Shown: positions 25,957 to 34,240, counted from the stretch's first letter. The stretch: 40,810 nt of DNA from HKST-UBA85 sp035654775 (GCA_035654775.1 DASRWB010000065.1:1-40810), one strand, 5' to 3'. Program-made: numbers and translations. Notes: generated from the sequence alone by a model not told the origin.

Positions 25957-28017
25957 TTAAATTCTTTCAAAGACTAAGAAATCTTCTGTGCCATCGCCTC
26001 CACTTAAGTCGTAGAGTTCTATTCTATTTGTTTGTAAATCTATAACCAGCCAATCGTCATTAAACTCATTAAACGGTGATTGAGACCCAAAGTCCAATAT
26101 TAACTTTAAATCGTCGTTACTGTTTAAAAAAGCATTCCAAGTACCATTAAATATATTAGCGCCACCATCAGAAGCCACTACTGAACCGTTTGCATCAAAC
26201 GTTAAAGAGTAATTGGCATAAATACTTGTGTCATTATCGCCACTATCTATATAAGAAGCTACAATCCAAGTGCCTTCTACAATAATGGCTTCAAGATCTT
26301 CGACCGATCCTGAGGTTGAACAATCTTGAACCGTTAATCCTATCTCAAAAATTTGGAAATTACCCTCATTATCTTCAATTCTTAAATAAAGTGTTTGAGG
26401 GTTAGTACTGTTTACATAGGCTGAAGCTACCGGTAAGGCATTTATATTGCTCTCAGCATCGATTAATGATTCATGGAAAGACGGGAAGTACGTTGCTGTA
26501 CAGGTTACCGCACCTAATATTTCAGTTTCCAAATCAAAAGTAGTAGAACCATCTATCACCGCATCATCGCATTTTACAATAGCTATATTGCCAAAACAAT
26601 CAAAAGGTGAATTGGTGTTACAGCTTTGTTCCAAAACCATATTATTGGCATCCATTTGCAACTCAAGACGGTCACTTTGACAGTTAATAACTGCCCAACT
26701 ACCATTGATAACCTGGATATTAGGTAATGCAATACCATCTATTAGAATATTAACTTCACCATTAGTACTTTGTGAAGTAGACCAAGAGCCGTTAACGATT
26801 TCTCCTGCATTGGTAACTACCAGTTCTTGATTGCTATTAAAGTTTAATGTAAATGAAATTAAATCGTTAGAACTATTAAAACTTACTACTTGCCAGATAC
26901 ATTCTTGTAAATATTGGTTTACTTCTTCTTGAGAGCACTGTGCATTTATTCCACACTCCAAACGTTCGAAACGCAATCTGTCTTCTAAATTTCTAAAATC
27001 GAGTTTAAATTCTTCATCATGCTCCTCAATTTCATGAAGTATCCAGTTGTTATTGTTAAAGTCCGGCAAGTCCGGAATATTTAAGCTTATGTGTATCCCT
27101 ACTGCAGTTAACAACTCCCAAGTGCCGGAAACTGTTGCGCCACCACTTGTAACTTGAACAGTTCCATTTGCATTAAAGGTAAATACATAGTTTATATACT
27201 GATTTTCTAAATCTACATCATCAATTTCTAAAACATCTACCGTCCAGATACAATCTGTAAGTAAATGCACAAAATCGGGTACAGGTATATCGTTATTGTT
27301 ATCGTCTCCATAGTCATAATCATCATCTTCATCACAGCTTCCATCTGCATTATTGATAGCTGTAATTAGTTCGTTATTATTATTAACTTCTATGGTGGTA
27401 CCGTCTGCCAACAACAGGTTCACCGGAAAATTAATACTGGCAAGTACACCACCTTGAAGATTTCCTATGAAGCTGAATAGCTGCGCGTCGGTTTCAATGG
27501 TTACGGTATCAATCACCTGAAAATCGGCATTGTAAACTGAAATGGTAAAAGGGTATACAAAATCTATGCATTCAATATCATCATCATCTTCATTTTCTCC
27601 AAAACACTCTTGTGCTAACTCTTCTAATTGCGCATAGCTATCAATATTTATTTGTGAATAATCACTTAATATAATAGTAATTGGAAACTGAATTTCTACA
27701 ACGTCATCGTCATCATCAAACTCATTAAAAATAGCTTCAATTACATTGTAGTCTTCTTCTGAATCTATAGTTATTTCTATGCCATTAACTATTACTGTTA
27801 CCGGCAATTCAATAGATAAGCAATTGGCTTCGTATAAAATATTGTCTATTGAGCCATCTCTGCTTGCTGTATTTTGCATTGCTACAGCCAGACTGGAACC
27901 TGCGATTATAGTTTCCTCATTATTAGGCTGTGTAATTTCGGTTACTTCGTCTTGACAAGACATAACCGAGATCAAAGTAAAAAGAATTAAAATAAAAGAG
28001 AACTTAAAGGTTTTCAT
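25957..28017 (-). CDS. Large multi-module surface lipoprotein
   Basis: 686 residues. The lipobox SVMSC gives Cys21, and CQDEVTE is an acidic surface-export-like start. Residues about 66-230 hold four repeats of 40-45 residues, each with a hydrophobic strand (ELPVTVIV, QFPITIIL, VYPFTISV, NFPVNLLL), an I-x-I strand, and acidic linkers such as DDDDD, ENEDDDD and DEDDDYDYGDD. Three lipocalin-like modules follow at about 252-352, 369-466 and 578-686, with a cysteine-containing Ig-like segment at 474-566 (STNPQTLYLRIED). The last module is close to the 155-residue neighbour. Function unknown; acidic stretches suggest calcium binding. Transcribed divergently from an ECF sigma gene, with a shared 13-base element upstream. 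It could be the receptor's ligand-binding partner or the sigma factor's target. Confidence 0.88.
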   Translation of the reverse strand: MKTFKFSFILILFTLISVMSCQDEVTEITQPNNEETIIAGSSLAVAMQNTASRDGSIDNILYEANCLSIELPVTVIVNGIEITIDSEEDYNVIEAIFNEFDDDDDVVEIQFPITIILSDYSQINIDSYAQLEELAQECFGENEDDDDIECIDFVYPFTISVYNADFQVIDTVTIETDAQLFSFIGNLQGGVLASINFPVNLLLADGTTIEVNNNNELITAINNADGSCDEDDDYDYGDDNNNDIPVPDFVHLLTDCIWTVDVLEIDDVDLENQYINYVFTFNANGTVQVTSGGATVSGTWELLTAVGIHISLNIPDLPDFNNNNWILHEIEEHDEEFKLDFRNLEDRLRFERLECGINAQCSQEEVNQYLQECIWQVVSFNSSNDLISFTLNFNSNQELVVTNAGEIVNGSWSTSQSTNGEVNILIDGIALPNIQVINGSWAVINCQSDRLELQMDANNMVLEQSCNTNSPFDCFGNIAIVKCDDAVIDGSTTFDLETEILGAVTCTATYFPSFHESLIDAESNINALPVASAYVNSTNPQTLYLRIEDNEGNFQIFEIGLTVQDCSTSGSVEDLEAIIVEGTWIVASYIDSGDNDTSIYANYSLTFDANGSVVASDGGANIFNGTWNAFLNSNDDLKLILDFGSQSPFNEFNDDWLVIDLQTNRIELYDLSGGDGTEDFLVFERI

Positions 28018-28035
28018 GGTATTTGTTTTTTAAAT

Positions 28036-28054
28036 TCATCTATAAAACAGATGA
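28036..28054. promoter_or_regulatory. Inverted repeat in front of the large lipoprotein gene
   Basis: TCATCT (28036-28041) and AGATGA (28049-28054) are perfect inverted repeats with a 7-base spacer ATAAAAC. It lies between the shared 13-base element and the ATG, so it could be an operator or a leader hairpin. Short and possibly fortuitous. Confidence 0.3.
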
Positions 28055-28059
28055 GAGTA

Positions 28060-28072
28060 AAAAACTCCTACC
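28060..28072 (-). promoter_or_regulatory. Candidate ECF sigma promoter element, copy 1 (lipoprotein operon)
   Basis: GGTAGGAGTTTTT on the minus strand, 42 bases before the ATG of the large lipoprotein. The identical 13-mer, in the direction of transcription, lies 35 bases before fecR (28644-28656). Confidence 0.6.
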
Positions 28073-28120
28073 CTTACTCAATCTTTTTTTTAAATTTACT
28101 TAAAATTATTAGCTACTGCC

Positions 28121-28636
28121 ATGCCAAAACCTTTGAAGGAAACTATTTGCGAGGAGTCCATATTTACTGCGTTATTTAATAAATATGCTGAAGATTTATA
28201 CCATTTTTTACACTACAAATTTGGCGAGCAACTTAACCCCAAAGACAAGGTACAGGAAGCTTTTATAAAGTTATGGGAGAATTGTGCCAAAACATCTCCT
28301 GATAAAGCAAAGTCATTTTTATTTACCATTGCAAACAATTTAATGCTTAATGAAGCTGCCCATAGAAAAGTAGTTCTTAAATACGCTTCTACAAAACCAA
28401 AATTTTACACAAACGAAACACCGGAATTCGCACTTCGCGAAAAAGAGTATATGGAAAAACTCCAAAAGGCATTGGCGAATTTAACGGACGCTCAACGCAC
28501 TGCTTTTTTACTAAATAGAGTTGAAGGAAAAAAATTTAAGGAAATTGCTTCCCTGTTGGACATTTCTGTAAAGGCTGTAGAAAAACGCATATATGGTGCT
28601 TTAACAAAATTAAGAAATGAAATAAATGGCATTTAA
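28121..28636 (+). CDS. ECF RNA polymerase sigma factor (FecI-like, Bacteroidota type)
   Basis: 171 residues, the usual size. Region 2 is at about residues 12-78 (FNKYAEDLYHFLHYKFG, KVQEAFIKLWENC), and region 4 at about 115-165 (LTDAQRTAFLLNRVEGKKFKEIASLLDISVKAVEKRI, a helix-turn-helix). It would redirect RNA polymerase when released by the FecR-type protein encoded next. The gene is divergent from the lipoprotein operon with 103 bases between start codons. A TAAATTTA sequence at 28091-28098, one base from the housekeeping -7, may drive it. The shared 13-base element is absent upstream in its own direction, so I infer it is not self-activated. Confidence 0.93.
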   Translation: MPKPLKETICEESIFTALFNKYAEDLYHFLHYKFGEQLNPKDKVQEAFIKLWENCAKTSPDKAKSFLFTIANNLMLNEAAHRKVVLKYASTKPKFYTNETPEFALREKEYMEKLQKALANLTDAQRTAFLLNRVEGKKFKEIASLLDISVKAVEKRIYGALTKLRNEINGI

Positions 28637-28643
28637 AAAAGCA

Positions 28644-28656
28644 GGTAGGAGTTTTT
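28644..28656 (+). promoter_or_regulatory. Candidate ECF sigma promoter element, copy 2 (fecR-receptor)
   Basis: GGTAGGAGTTTTT in the 55-base gap between the sigma gene and fecR, 35 bases before the fecR ATG. It matches copy 1 exactly, suggesting fecR and the receptor are transcribed from a promoter inside the cluster, separately from the sigma gene. Confidence 0.6.
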
Positions 28657-28691
28657 GTATTTAAACTGTTATATAACTGAAACCAAAAAAA

Positions 28692-29585
28692 ATGAAAAGA
28701 GAATACCTAATAAAAAAATGGCTCAATAATGAGTTGACTCCACAAGAGTTTGAAGCCTTCAAACAACTTGAAGATTACAAGTCATTGATGCAATTGACTA
28801 GCGGTCTGCAAGCCTTTAAGCCCGAATATTTTCACACTAAAAGTGAGCTAGAAAAGGTGTTACAGACTATTAATAAATCTAAAAAACAACGCAGGTGGTT
28901 GCAACCGCTTTTGCGCATAGCCGCTGTTTTGATTATAGGTTTCAGCATATACTTTTACACAAGCAGTTTAGACACCACCATTTCTACACTTGCCGCAAAT
29001 AAAACCGCCATTACCCTACCCGATTATTCCAGTGTAAACTTAAATGCACAGTCAACTTTAGTTTATAACAAAAAAAACTGGAAAGAGAACCGTAAAATTT
29101 CATTAGAAGGTGAAGCCTATTTTAAAGTTGCCAAAGGCTCAACCTTTGATGTAGTTACACCATACGGTACAGTAAGTGTTTTAGGAACCCAGTTTAATGT
29201 GAAACAGCGTGATTCATACTTTGAAGTTATTTGCTACGAAGGACTCGTAAGCGTTTCTTATAAAAACTCGGAAACCAAATTGCATCCCGGTAATCGATTT
29301 TTGATGATGCATGGGGAAATAATGGCTACTGAAAAAGAAAACAACAACAGTCCTTCGTGGGTAAATAACGTAAGCACCTTTAAAAGCATTCCGCTAACTT
29401 ATGTACTAGACGAATTGGAGCGACAATTTAATGTGAGTATTAACGACAAAGAAGTAGATGGCGCACAATTGTTTACCGGAAGCTTTGCGCACGAAAATTT
29501 AGACCTCGCACTAAAATCTGTTACTTTACCGTTTGGTTTAACATACCAAATAGAAAACAACACTATCCTCCTAAAACGTGAATAA
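28692..29585 (+). CDS. FecR-type anti-sigma factor
   Basis: 297 residues. A cytoplasmic N-terminal part of about 70 residues (binding the sigma factor in this family) precedes a membrane segment at about 72-91 (LLRIAAVLIIGFSIYFY). The periplasmic FecR domain includes LPDYSSVNLNAQSTLVYN, RKISLEGEAYFKVAK and TPYGTVSVLGTQFNVK. The C-terminal region, about 228-297 (PLTYVLDELERQFNVSI through QIENNTILLKRE), matches DUF4974. FecR proteins pass a signal from the receptor's STN domain across the inner membrane to the sigma factor. The 3' end overlaps the receptor gene by eight bases. Confidence 0.94.
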   Translation: MKREYLIKKWLNNELTPQEFEAFKQLEDYKSLMQLTSGLQAFKPEYFHTKSELEKVLQTINKSKKQRRWLQPLLRIAAVLIIGFSIYFYTSSLDTTISTLAANKTAITLPDYSSVNLNAQSTLVYNKKNWKENRKISLEGEAYFKVAKGSTFDVVTPYGTVSVLGTQFNVKQRDSYFEVICYEGLVSVSYKNSETKLHPGNRFLMMHGEIMATEKENNNSPSWVNNVSTFKSIPLTYVLDELERQFNVSINDKEVDGAQLFTGSFAHENLDLALKSVTLPFGLTYQIENNTILLKRE

Positions 29586-31890
29586 AAAACATACTTTATG
29601 TAGTATTTTCACCTTAATTTTTGCATGCTGTTTAACTTTTTCACAAACAGCGCAAGAACCCAAACCACTTATTGAAATTTTAAAAACGCTTGAGGTGCGT
29701 TATGCTATTTCATTTTCTTATGCTGATGAGACCATAAGCAACATTAAGGCCGCAACTCCTTTACAAACACTATCCTTAACAGAAGCCTTAGCCTTTTTAA
29801 CCCAACAAACGCATTTAGAATTCAGATTATTAAGTTCAAACTTTGTAGCTATCACGGGTGTTCAAAACTCAGACCAAACAGGATTTAAACTGCAAGAGCT
29901 TCAGGAAGTTATCGTATCCAATTATTTAACAAAAGGGATTTTAAGAAACAACGACGGTAGTATCACCCTTAAGCCCAAAAATTTTGATATTCTTCCCGGA
30001 TTAATTGAGCCCGATGTACTGCAAACAGTCCAGGCTTTACCGGGCATTGTTAGTGTTGATGAAACGATTTCAAACATCAACATTCGTGGAGGCACACACG
30101 ATCAAAACTTACTGCTGTGGGACGGTATTAAAATGTACCAATCCGGACATTTTTTTGGACTTATTTCAGCATTTAGTCCTTATTTAACCACTCATGTAGA
30201 TGTATCTAAAAACGGAACAAGCGCAAGGTATGGCGATGGTGTTTCAGGTATTATTGATATGCAAAACTCGAATGAAATTAACAATATGTTTACCAGCGGA
30301 TTAGGCCTTAACCTGCTAAATGTAGATGGGTTCGTAAAAGTACCCCTAAAAAAAAACATCGAGTTACAACTATCGGCAAGGCGATCTGTTACAGATTTAC
30401 TTACAACTCCAACCTACAATCAGTATTTTAAACGCATCTTTCAAGACACTGATTTAACCAATAACCAAGATAATACCAACAACACCCTAAGTAAAGATGA
30501 ACGTTTCTATTTTTATGACACGTCTGTCAAGCTATTATTTGATGTCACAACAAAAGACAAACTACGTTTGAATTTTTTGCTGATAAACAACAATATAGAT
30601 TACCAAGAGGAATCCACTATAAACAATGTAGAAGCTGCCTCAAATAGTTATTTAAATCAAAATAATATTGCCGGTGGTTTTCAATACATCCGTACGTGGA
30701 ATTCAAAGTTGACTTCTCATTTACATCTTTATGGTACAAAGTACGATTTACATGCAATAAATTACGATGTCTTTAACGACCAAAGATTAATTCAAGAAAA
30801 TAAAGTCATTGAATATGCCCTGAAGTTTGATACAGGTTATGAACTCACAAGCAATCTAAAACTCACTTCCGGATATCAACTTTTTGAAACAGGAATAAGC
30901 AACCTTGAAGATGTAAACAATCCTGAATTTAGAAGTTTTATTAAAAAAGTACTACGGACACATGCAGGTTTTTCTGAGTTAAAATTCTTGTCCAGCAACT
31001 CCAACACCCACATAAAAGCCGGCGTAAGAACAAACTATATAGAAAAGTTTAAAAAAATATGGATTGAACCCAGGCTAAGTTTTAGCCAGCGTTTTTTAAC
31101 TCATTTTCGCATAGAACTTTTAGGCGAATTTAAAAGCCAAACCACGTCACAAATCATTGACCTTCAAAACGATTTTTTAGGTATTGAAAAACGTCGTTGG
31201 ATACTTTCAAACAATGAAAATATCCCCGTAATTGAAAGCAAACAGGGATCCTTAGGAATACATTATACCCAAAATAAGTGGCTTGTAAGTGCAGAAGGAT
31301 ATTACAAGAAAGTTGAAGGTATTACATCACGAAGCCAAGGCTTTCAAAACCAATATCAATTTGTAAACGACATCGGAAATTTTACGGTCACAGGCTTGGA
31401 TATACTTATCAATAAAAGATTTCAACATTTTAGCACCTGGTTAAGTTACTCTTTTAGTGACAACTATTACAATTTTTCATTTTTAAACAATAACGAATCG
31501 TTTCCAAACAATGTCAATATTAAGCACGCGTTGAACTTTGGACTTACCCATACTATTGACCAATTAAAACTAGCTGCCGGAGTTCATTGGCATTCCGGTA
31601 AACCCTACACTACTCCCAATCCAAATGAACCTGTGAAAGACAACAACGTGCAATACAATGCTCCAAACAGCAGTAGTTTAGCTAATTATTTTAGGGCCGA
31701 TATTTCAGCTACATACACATTTCATTTAGGAAACAGTACAAAAGCTCAGGCTGGGCTTTCTATATGGAACATTACCAACAAAAAAAATATACTAAACACA
31801 TACTACGTAGTAGAAAACGATAATGCAATAAGGGTTGATAATGTTTCACTAGGTTTTACTCCCAATGCCAGTTTAAGACTGAATTTTTAA
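29578..31890 (+). CDS. TonB-dependent outer-membrane transducer with STN signalling domain
   Basis: 770 residues. The signal peptide (ending CLTFSQ) requires the GTG at 29578, which overlaps fecR by eight bases; no ATG is nearby. Residues about 28-93 form an STN (secretin/TonB N-terminal) domain, the part that contacts FecR. The plug includes LPGIVSVDETISNINIRGGTHDQ and DGIKMYQSGHFFG (about 150-200), and a long beta-barrel ends in LRLNF with the terminal Phe typical of outer-membrane proteins. The carboxypeptidase-like domain usual in SusC receptors is absent and no SusD gene follows, so this is a FecA-like signalling receptor rather than a polysaccharide-utilisation SusCD pair. The transported molecule is unknown. 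Confidence 0.93.
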   Translation: MNKKHTLCSIFTLIFACCLTFSQTAQEPKPLIEILKTLEVRYAISFSYADETISNIKAATPLQTLSLTEALAFLTQQTHLEFRLLSSNFVAITGVQNSDQTGFKLQELQEVIVSNYLTKGILRNNDGSITLKPKNFDILPGLIEPDVLQTVQALPGIVSVDETISNINIRGGTHDQNLLLWDGIKMYQSGHFFGLISAFSPYLTTHVDVSKNGTSARYGDGVSGIIDMQNSNEINNMFTSGLGLNLLNVDGFVKVPLKKNIELQLSARRSVTDLLTTPTYNQYFKRIFQDTDLTNNQDNTNNTLSKDERFYFYDTSVKLLFDVTTKDKLRLNFLLINNNIDYQEESTINNVEAASNSYLNQNNIAGGFQYIRTWNSKLTSHLHLYGTKYDLHAINYDVFNDQRLIQENKVIEYALKFDTGYELTSNLKLTSGYQLFETGISNLEDVNNPEFRSFIKKVLRTHAGFSELKFLSSNSNTHIKAGVRTNYIEKFKKIWIEPRLSFSQRFLTHFRIELLGEFKSQTTSQIIDLQNDFLGIEKRRWILSNNENIPVIESKQGSLGIHYTQNKWLVSAEGYYKKVEGITSRSQGFQNQYQFVNDIGNFTVTGLDILINKRFQHFSTWLSYSFSDNYYNFSFLNNNESFPNNVNIKHALNFGLTHTIDQLKLAAGVHWHSGKPYTTPNPNEPVKDNNVQYNAPNSSSLANYFRADISATYTFHLGNSTKAQAGLSIWNITNKKNILNTYYVVENDNAIRVDNVSLGFTPNASLRLNF

Positions 31891-31985
31891 TACTTGACTT
31901 TCTAAAAAAAATAACCGTAATTCGTTATTAATAAATTTCATTAAAAACGGATACAGTATACTCAATTACAAAAATCTTTAGAAAT

Positions 31986-32426
31986 TTGCATCAAACCTAT
32001 TTACAACTCGCCATAGAGGAAGCCCAAAAAAGTTATGCCGAAGGTGGTATTCCCATTGGTTCCGTATTAGTGTATAACAATAATATTATTGGCCGCGGAC
32101 ATAACAAACGGGCACAACAAGGCAGTGTGATTTTACATGGTGAAATGGATGCACTGGAAAATGCAGGCAGACTTCCGGCATCGGTTTATAAAAAAAGCAT
32201 CTTGTACACTACACTTTCACCCTGCGCCATGTGCTCAGGAACTATTTTACTGTATGGTATTCCAAAAGTTGTAATAGGCGAAAATGAAACTTTTTTGGGT
32301 GAAGAAGCCTTATTGAAAACCAGAGGCGTAGAAGTTATTGTATTAAACAACAACACGTGTAAAACATTGATGCAGCAGTTTATAAAAGAAAATCCTGCTT
32401 TGTGGAATGAAGATATTGGCAGCTAG
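31986..32426 (+). CDS. Cytosine deaminase of the yeast Fcy1 type (zinc-dependent)
   Basis: 146 residues of the cytidine/deoxycytidylate deaminase fold. Zinc ligands are His51, Cys80 and Cys83 (LHGE, SPCAMC) and the catalytic base is Glu53. It follows yeast cytosine deaminase closely: GRGHN with Asn40 (Fcy1 Asn51), TTLSPCAMCSG, LLYGIPKVVIGEN, Phe103 (Fcy1 Phe114), and the C-terminal WNEDIG with Trp140 and Asp143 (Fcy1 Trp152 and Asp155), residues that close over free cytosine. So cytosine to uracil is more likely than tRNA A34 editing (TadA) or guanine deamination. The only start is TTG at 31986; the open frame upstream has no ATG or GTG. It lies 95 bases after the receptor and two bases from the convergent argS stop. 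Confidence 0.85.
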   Translation: MHQTYLQLAIEEAQKSYAEGGIPIGSVLVYNNNIIGRGHNKRAQQGSVILHGEMDALENAGRLPASVYKKSILYTTLSPCAMCSGTILLYGIPKVVIGENETFLGEEALLKTRGVEVIVLNNNTCKTLMQQFIKENPALWNEDIGS

Positions 32427-32428
32427 TG

Positions 32429-34210
32429 CTACATCCGTTCCGGCATTTGTATCCCTAATAGGCTAAAGGCTTTTTTTGCCGTATTCCCTACAACACGACA
32501 CAAACTCACCCGAAACTGTATTTCACATTCTTTAGCTGCTCCTAAAATGGGAACATTTTGGTAAAAAGAGTTAAAGGCTTTTACCAAATCATAGGTATAG
32601 TTGGCTATTAGTGCCGGACTGTATTGTGATGCCGCATTTTGAACGACTTCGGGAAAAAGCTGTATCTGCTTTATAAGTTCTTTTTCCTTTTCGTGAAGTA
32701 TTCCTTCAAAAGACACCTGAACTAAAGTTGCGGTTGCTGCTTTTCTGAGAATGGACTGTATTCTGGCATAGGTATACTGAATAAATGGCCCGGTATTTCC
32801 TTGAAAATCTACAGATTCTTTAGGGTCAAACAAAATGCGTTTTTTAGGGTCTACTTTTAAAATAAAATATTTGAGCGCACCAAGTCCAATGGTTTTATAA
32901 ATTTCTTTTTTTTCTACTTGCGTAAAAGTATCTAATTTTCCCAACTCTTTTGAAATAGCTTCTGCTGTTTGTGTCATTTCCGTTATCAAATCGTCTGCAT
33001 CAACTACCGTACCTTCACGACTTTTCATTTTTCCGCTTGGTAAATCTACCATACCGTAGCTTAAATGATATAAATTTTCGGCCCAGTCAAAGCCCAGTTT
33101 ATTTAAAATTAAAAACAATACTTTAAAGTGGTAATCTTGTTCGTTGCCGACGGTATAGACCATTCCACCTACATCGGGATAATCTTTAATACGCTGAATG
33201 GCAGTTCCAATATCTTGGGTCATGTATACGGCAGTACCATCGGCACGTTGTACGATTTTTTCATCCAGTCCGTCTGTGGTTAAATCACACCAAACCGAAC
33301 CGTCTTCTTTTTTATAAAAAACTTCTTTTTCCAAACCCTGAGCAACCAATTCCTTGCCCAGCAAATAGGTATCACTTTCGTAATACAAACAATCAAAATC
33401 TACACCCAAATTTTTGTAGGTTTCATTAAAACCGTCATATACCCAGCCATTCATCAATTTCCACAGCGCTACGGTTTCTTCATCGCCGGCTTCCCATTTA
33501 CGCAACATTTCCTGTGCTTCCAGTAGAATTGGCGCTTGTTTTTTGGCTTCTTCTTCGGCAAAATCTTTAGCTATAAGCTGTTGTATTTCCTTTTTGTATT
33601 CTTCATCGAATTTTACATAATACTTTCCCACCAGTTTGTCACCTTTTAATCCGGTAGATTCCGGAGTTTCACCATTGCCGTAACGTTTCCAGGCCAGCAT
33701 ACTTTTGCAAATATGTATGCCTCTGTCGTTAATAATCTGGGTTTTATAAACCTTTTTTCCGGAAGCTTTTAAAATTTCGGCCACACTATATCCCAGCAAA
33801 TTATTTCTTATATGTCCCAAATGTAAAGGCTTGTTTGTGTTAGGTGAGGAATATTCTACCATAACCGCTTTCCGATTTGGTATTATTTCCGTAAAGCCAT
33901 AATTTGATGTTTGACTAATCTCCTGAAAAGCCTGAAGAAAATAAGCGTCGCTTAGTTCGATATTTAAAAAGCCTTTAACAACATTGCAGGCTTTTACCAT
34001 ATCCAGTTTTGATGTCAAATGATTTCCAATGGTTTCCCCTATTTGTTGCGGATTTCCTTTAATAACGCTAAGCATTGGAAAAACAACAACCGTAATGTCT
34101 CCGGCAAATTCTTTTCGTGTAGCTTGAAATTCTACGGTTTCTAATTGTACTTTATAGTGAATTTTTACAGCATCGTTTACAGCGGCAAATAAAACGTCTT
34201 GAAGGCTCAT
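32429..34210 (-). CDS. argS: Arginyl-tRNA synthetase
   Basis: 593 residues, class I synthetase. The N-terminal Add-1 domain (about 1-110) contacts the tRNA D-loop. The HIGH motif is HLGH (130-133) in SSPNTNKPLHLGHIRNNLLG. The KMSKS region has the atypical ArgRS form SGKMKSREGTVV. The C-terminal anticodon-binding domain ends in LGIQMPERM, as in many ArgRS. Charging needs tRNA-Arg bound before amino-acid activation in this family. It has its own promoter and an abutting convergent 3' end with the deaminase gene. Confidence 0.97.
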   Translation of the reverse strand: MSLQDVLFAAVNDAVKIHYKVQLETVEFQATRKEFAGDITVVVFPMLSVIKGNPQQIGETIGNHLTSKLDMVKACNVVKGFLNIELSDAYFLQAFQEISQTSNYGFTEIIPNRKAVMVEYSSPNTNKPLHLGHIRNNLLGYSVAEILKASGKKVYKTQIINDRGIHICKSMLAWKRYGNGETPESTGLKGDKLVGKYYVKFDEEYKKEIQQLIAKDFAEEEAKKQAPILLEAQEMLRKWEAGDEETVALWKLMNGWVYDGFNETYKNLGVDFDCLYYESDTYLLGKELVAQGLEKEVFYKKEDGSVWCDLTTDGLDEKIVQRADGTAVYMTQDIGTAIQRIKDYPDVGGMVYTVGNEQDYHFKVLFLILNKLGFDWAENLYHLSYGMVDLPSGKMKSREGTVVDADDLITEMTQTAEAISKELGKLDTFTQVEKKEIYKTIGLGALKYFILKVDPKKRILFDPKESVDFQGNTGPFIQYTYARIQSILRKAATATLVQVSFEGILHEKEKELIKQIQLFPEVVQNAASQYSPALIANYTYDLVKAFNSFYQNVPILGAAKECEIQFRVSLCRVVGNTAKKAFSLLGIQMPERM

Positions 34211-34232
34211 GAATAGTGTATTATTAAGGCTG

Positions 34233-34240
34233 CAAAGATA
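34233..34240 (-). promoter_or_regulatory. -7 promoter element of argS (TATCTTTG)
   Basis: TATCTTTG on the minus strand fits TAnnTTTG, 22 bases before the argS ATG. No exact TTG is at -33 spacing. Confidence 0.5.

Noticed and set aside
29578..32426. Possible polysaccharide-utilisation (SusCD) locus
   Set aside because: No SusD-like gene, glycoside hydrolase or carboxypeptidase-like domain in the receptor.
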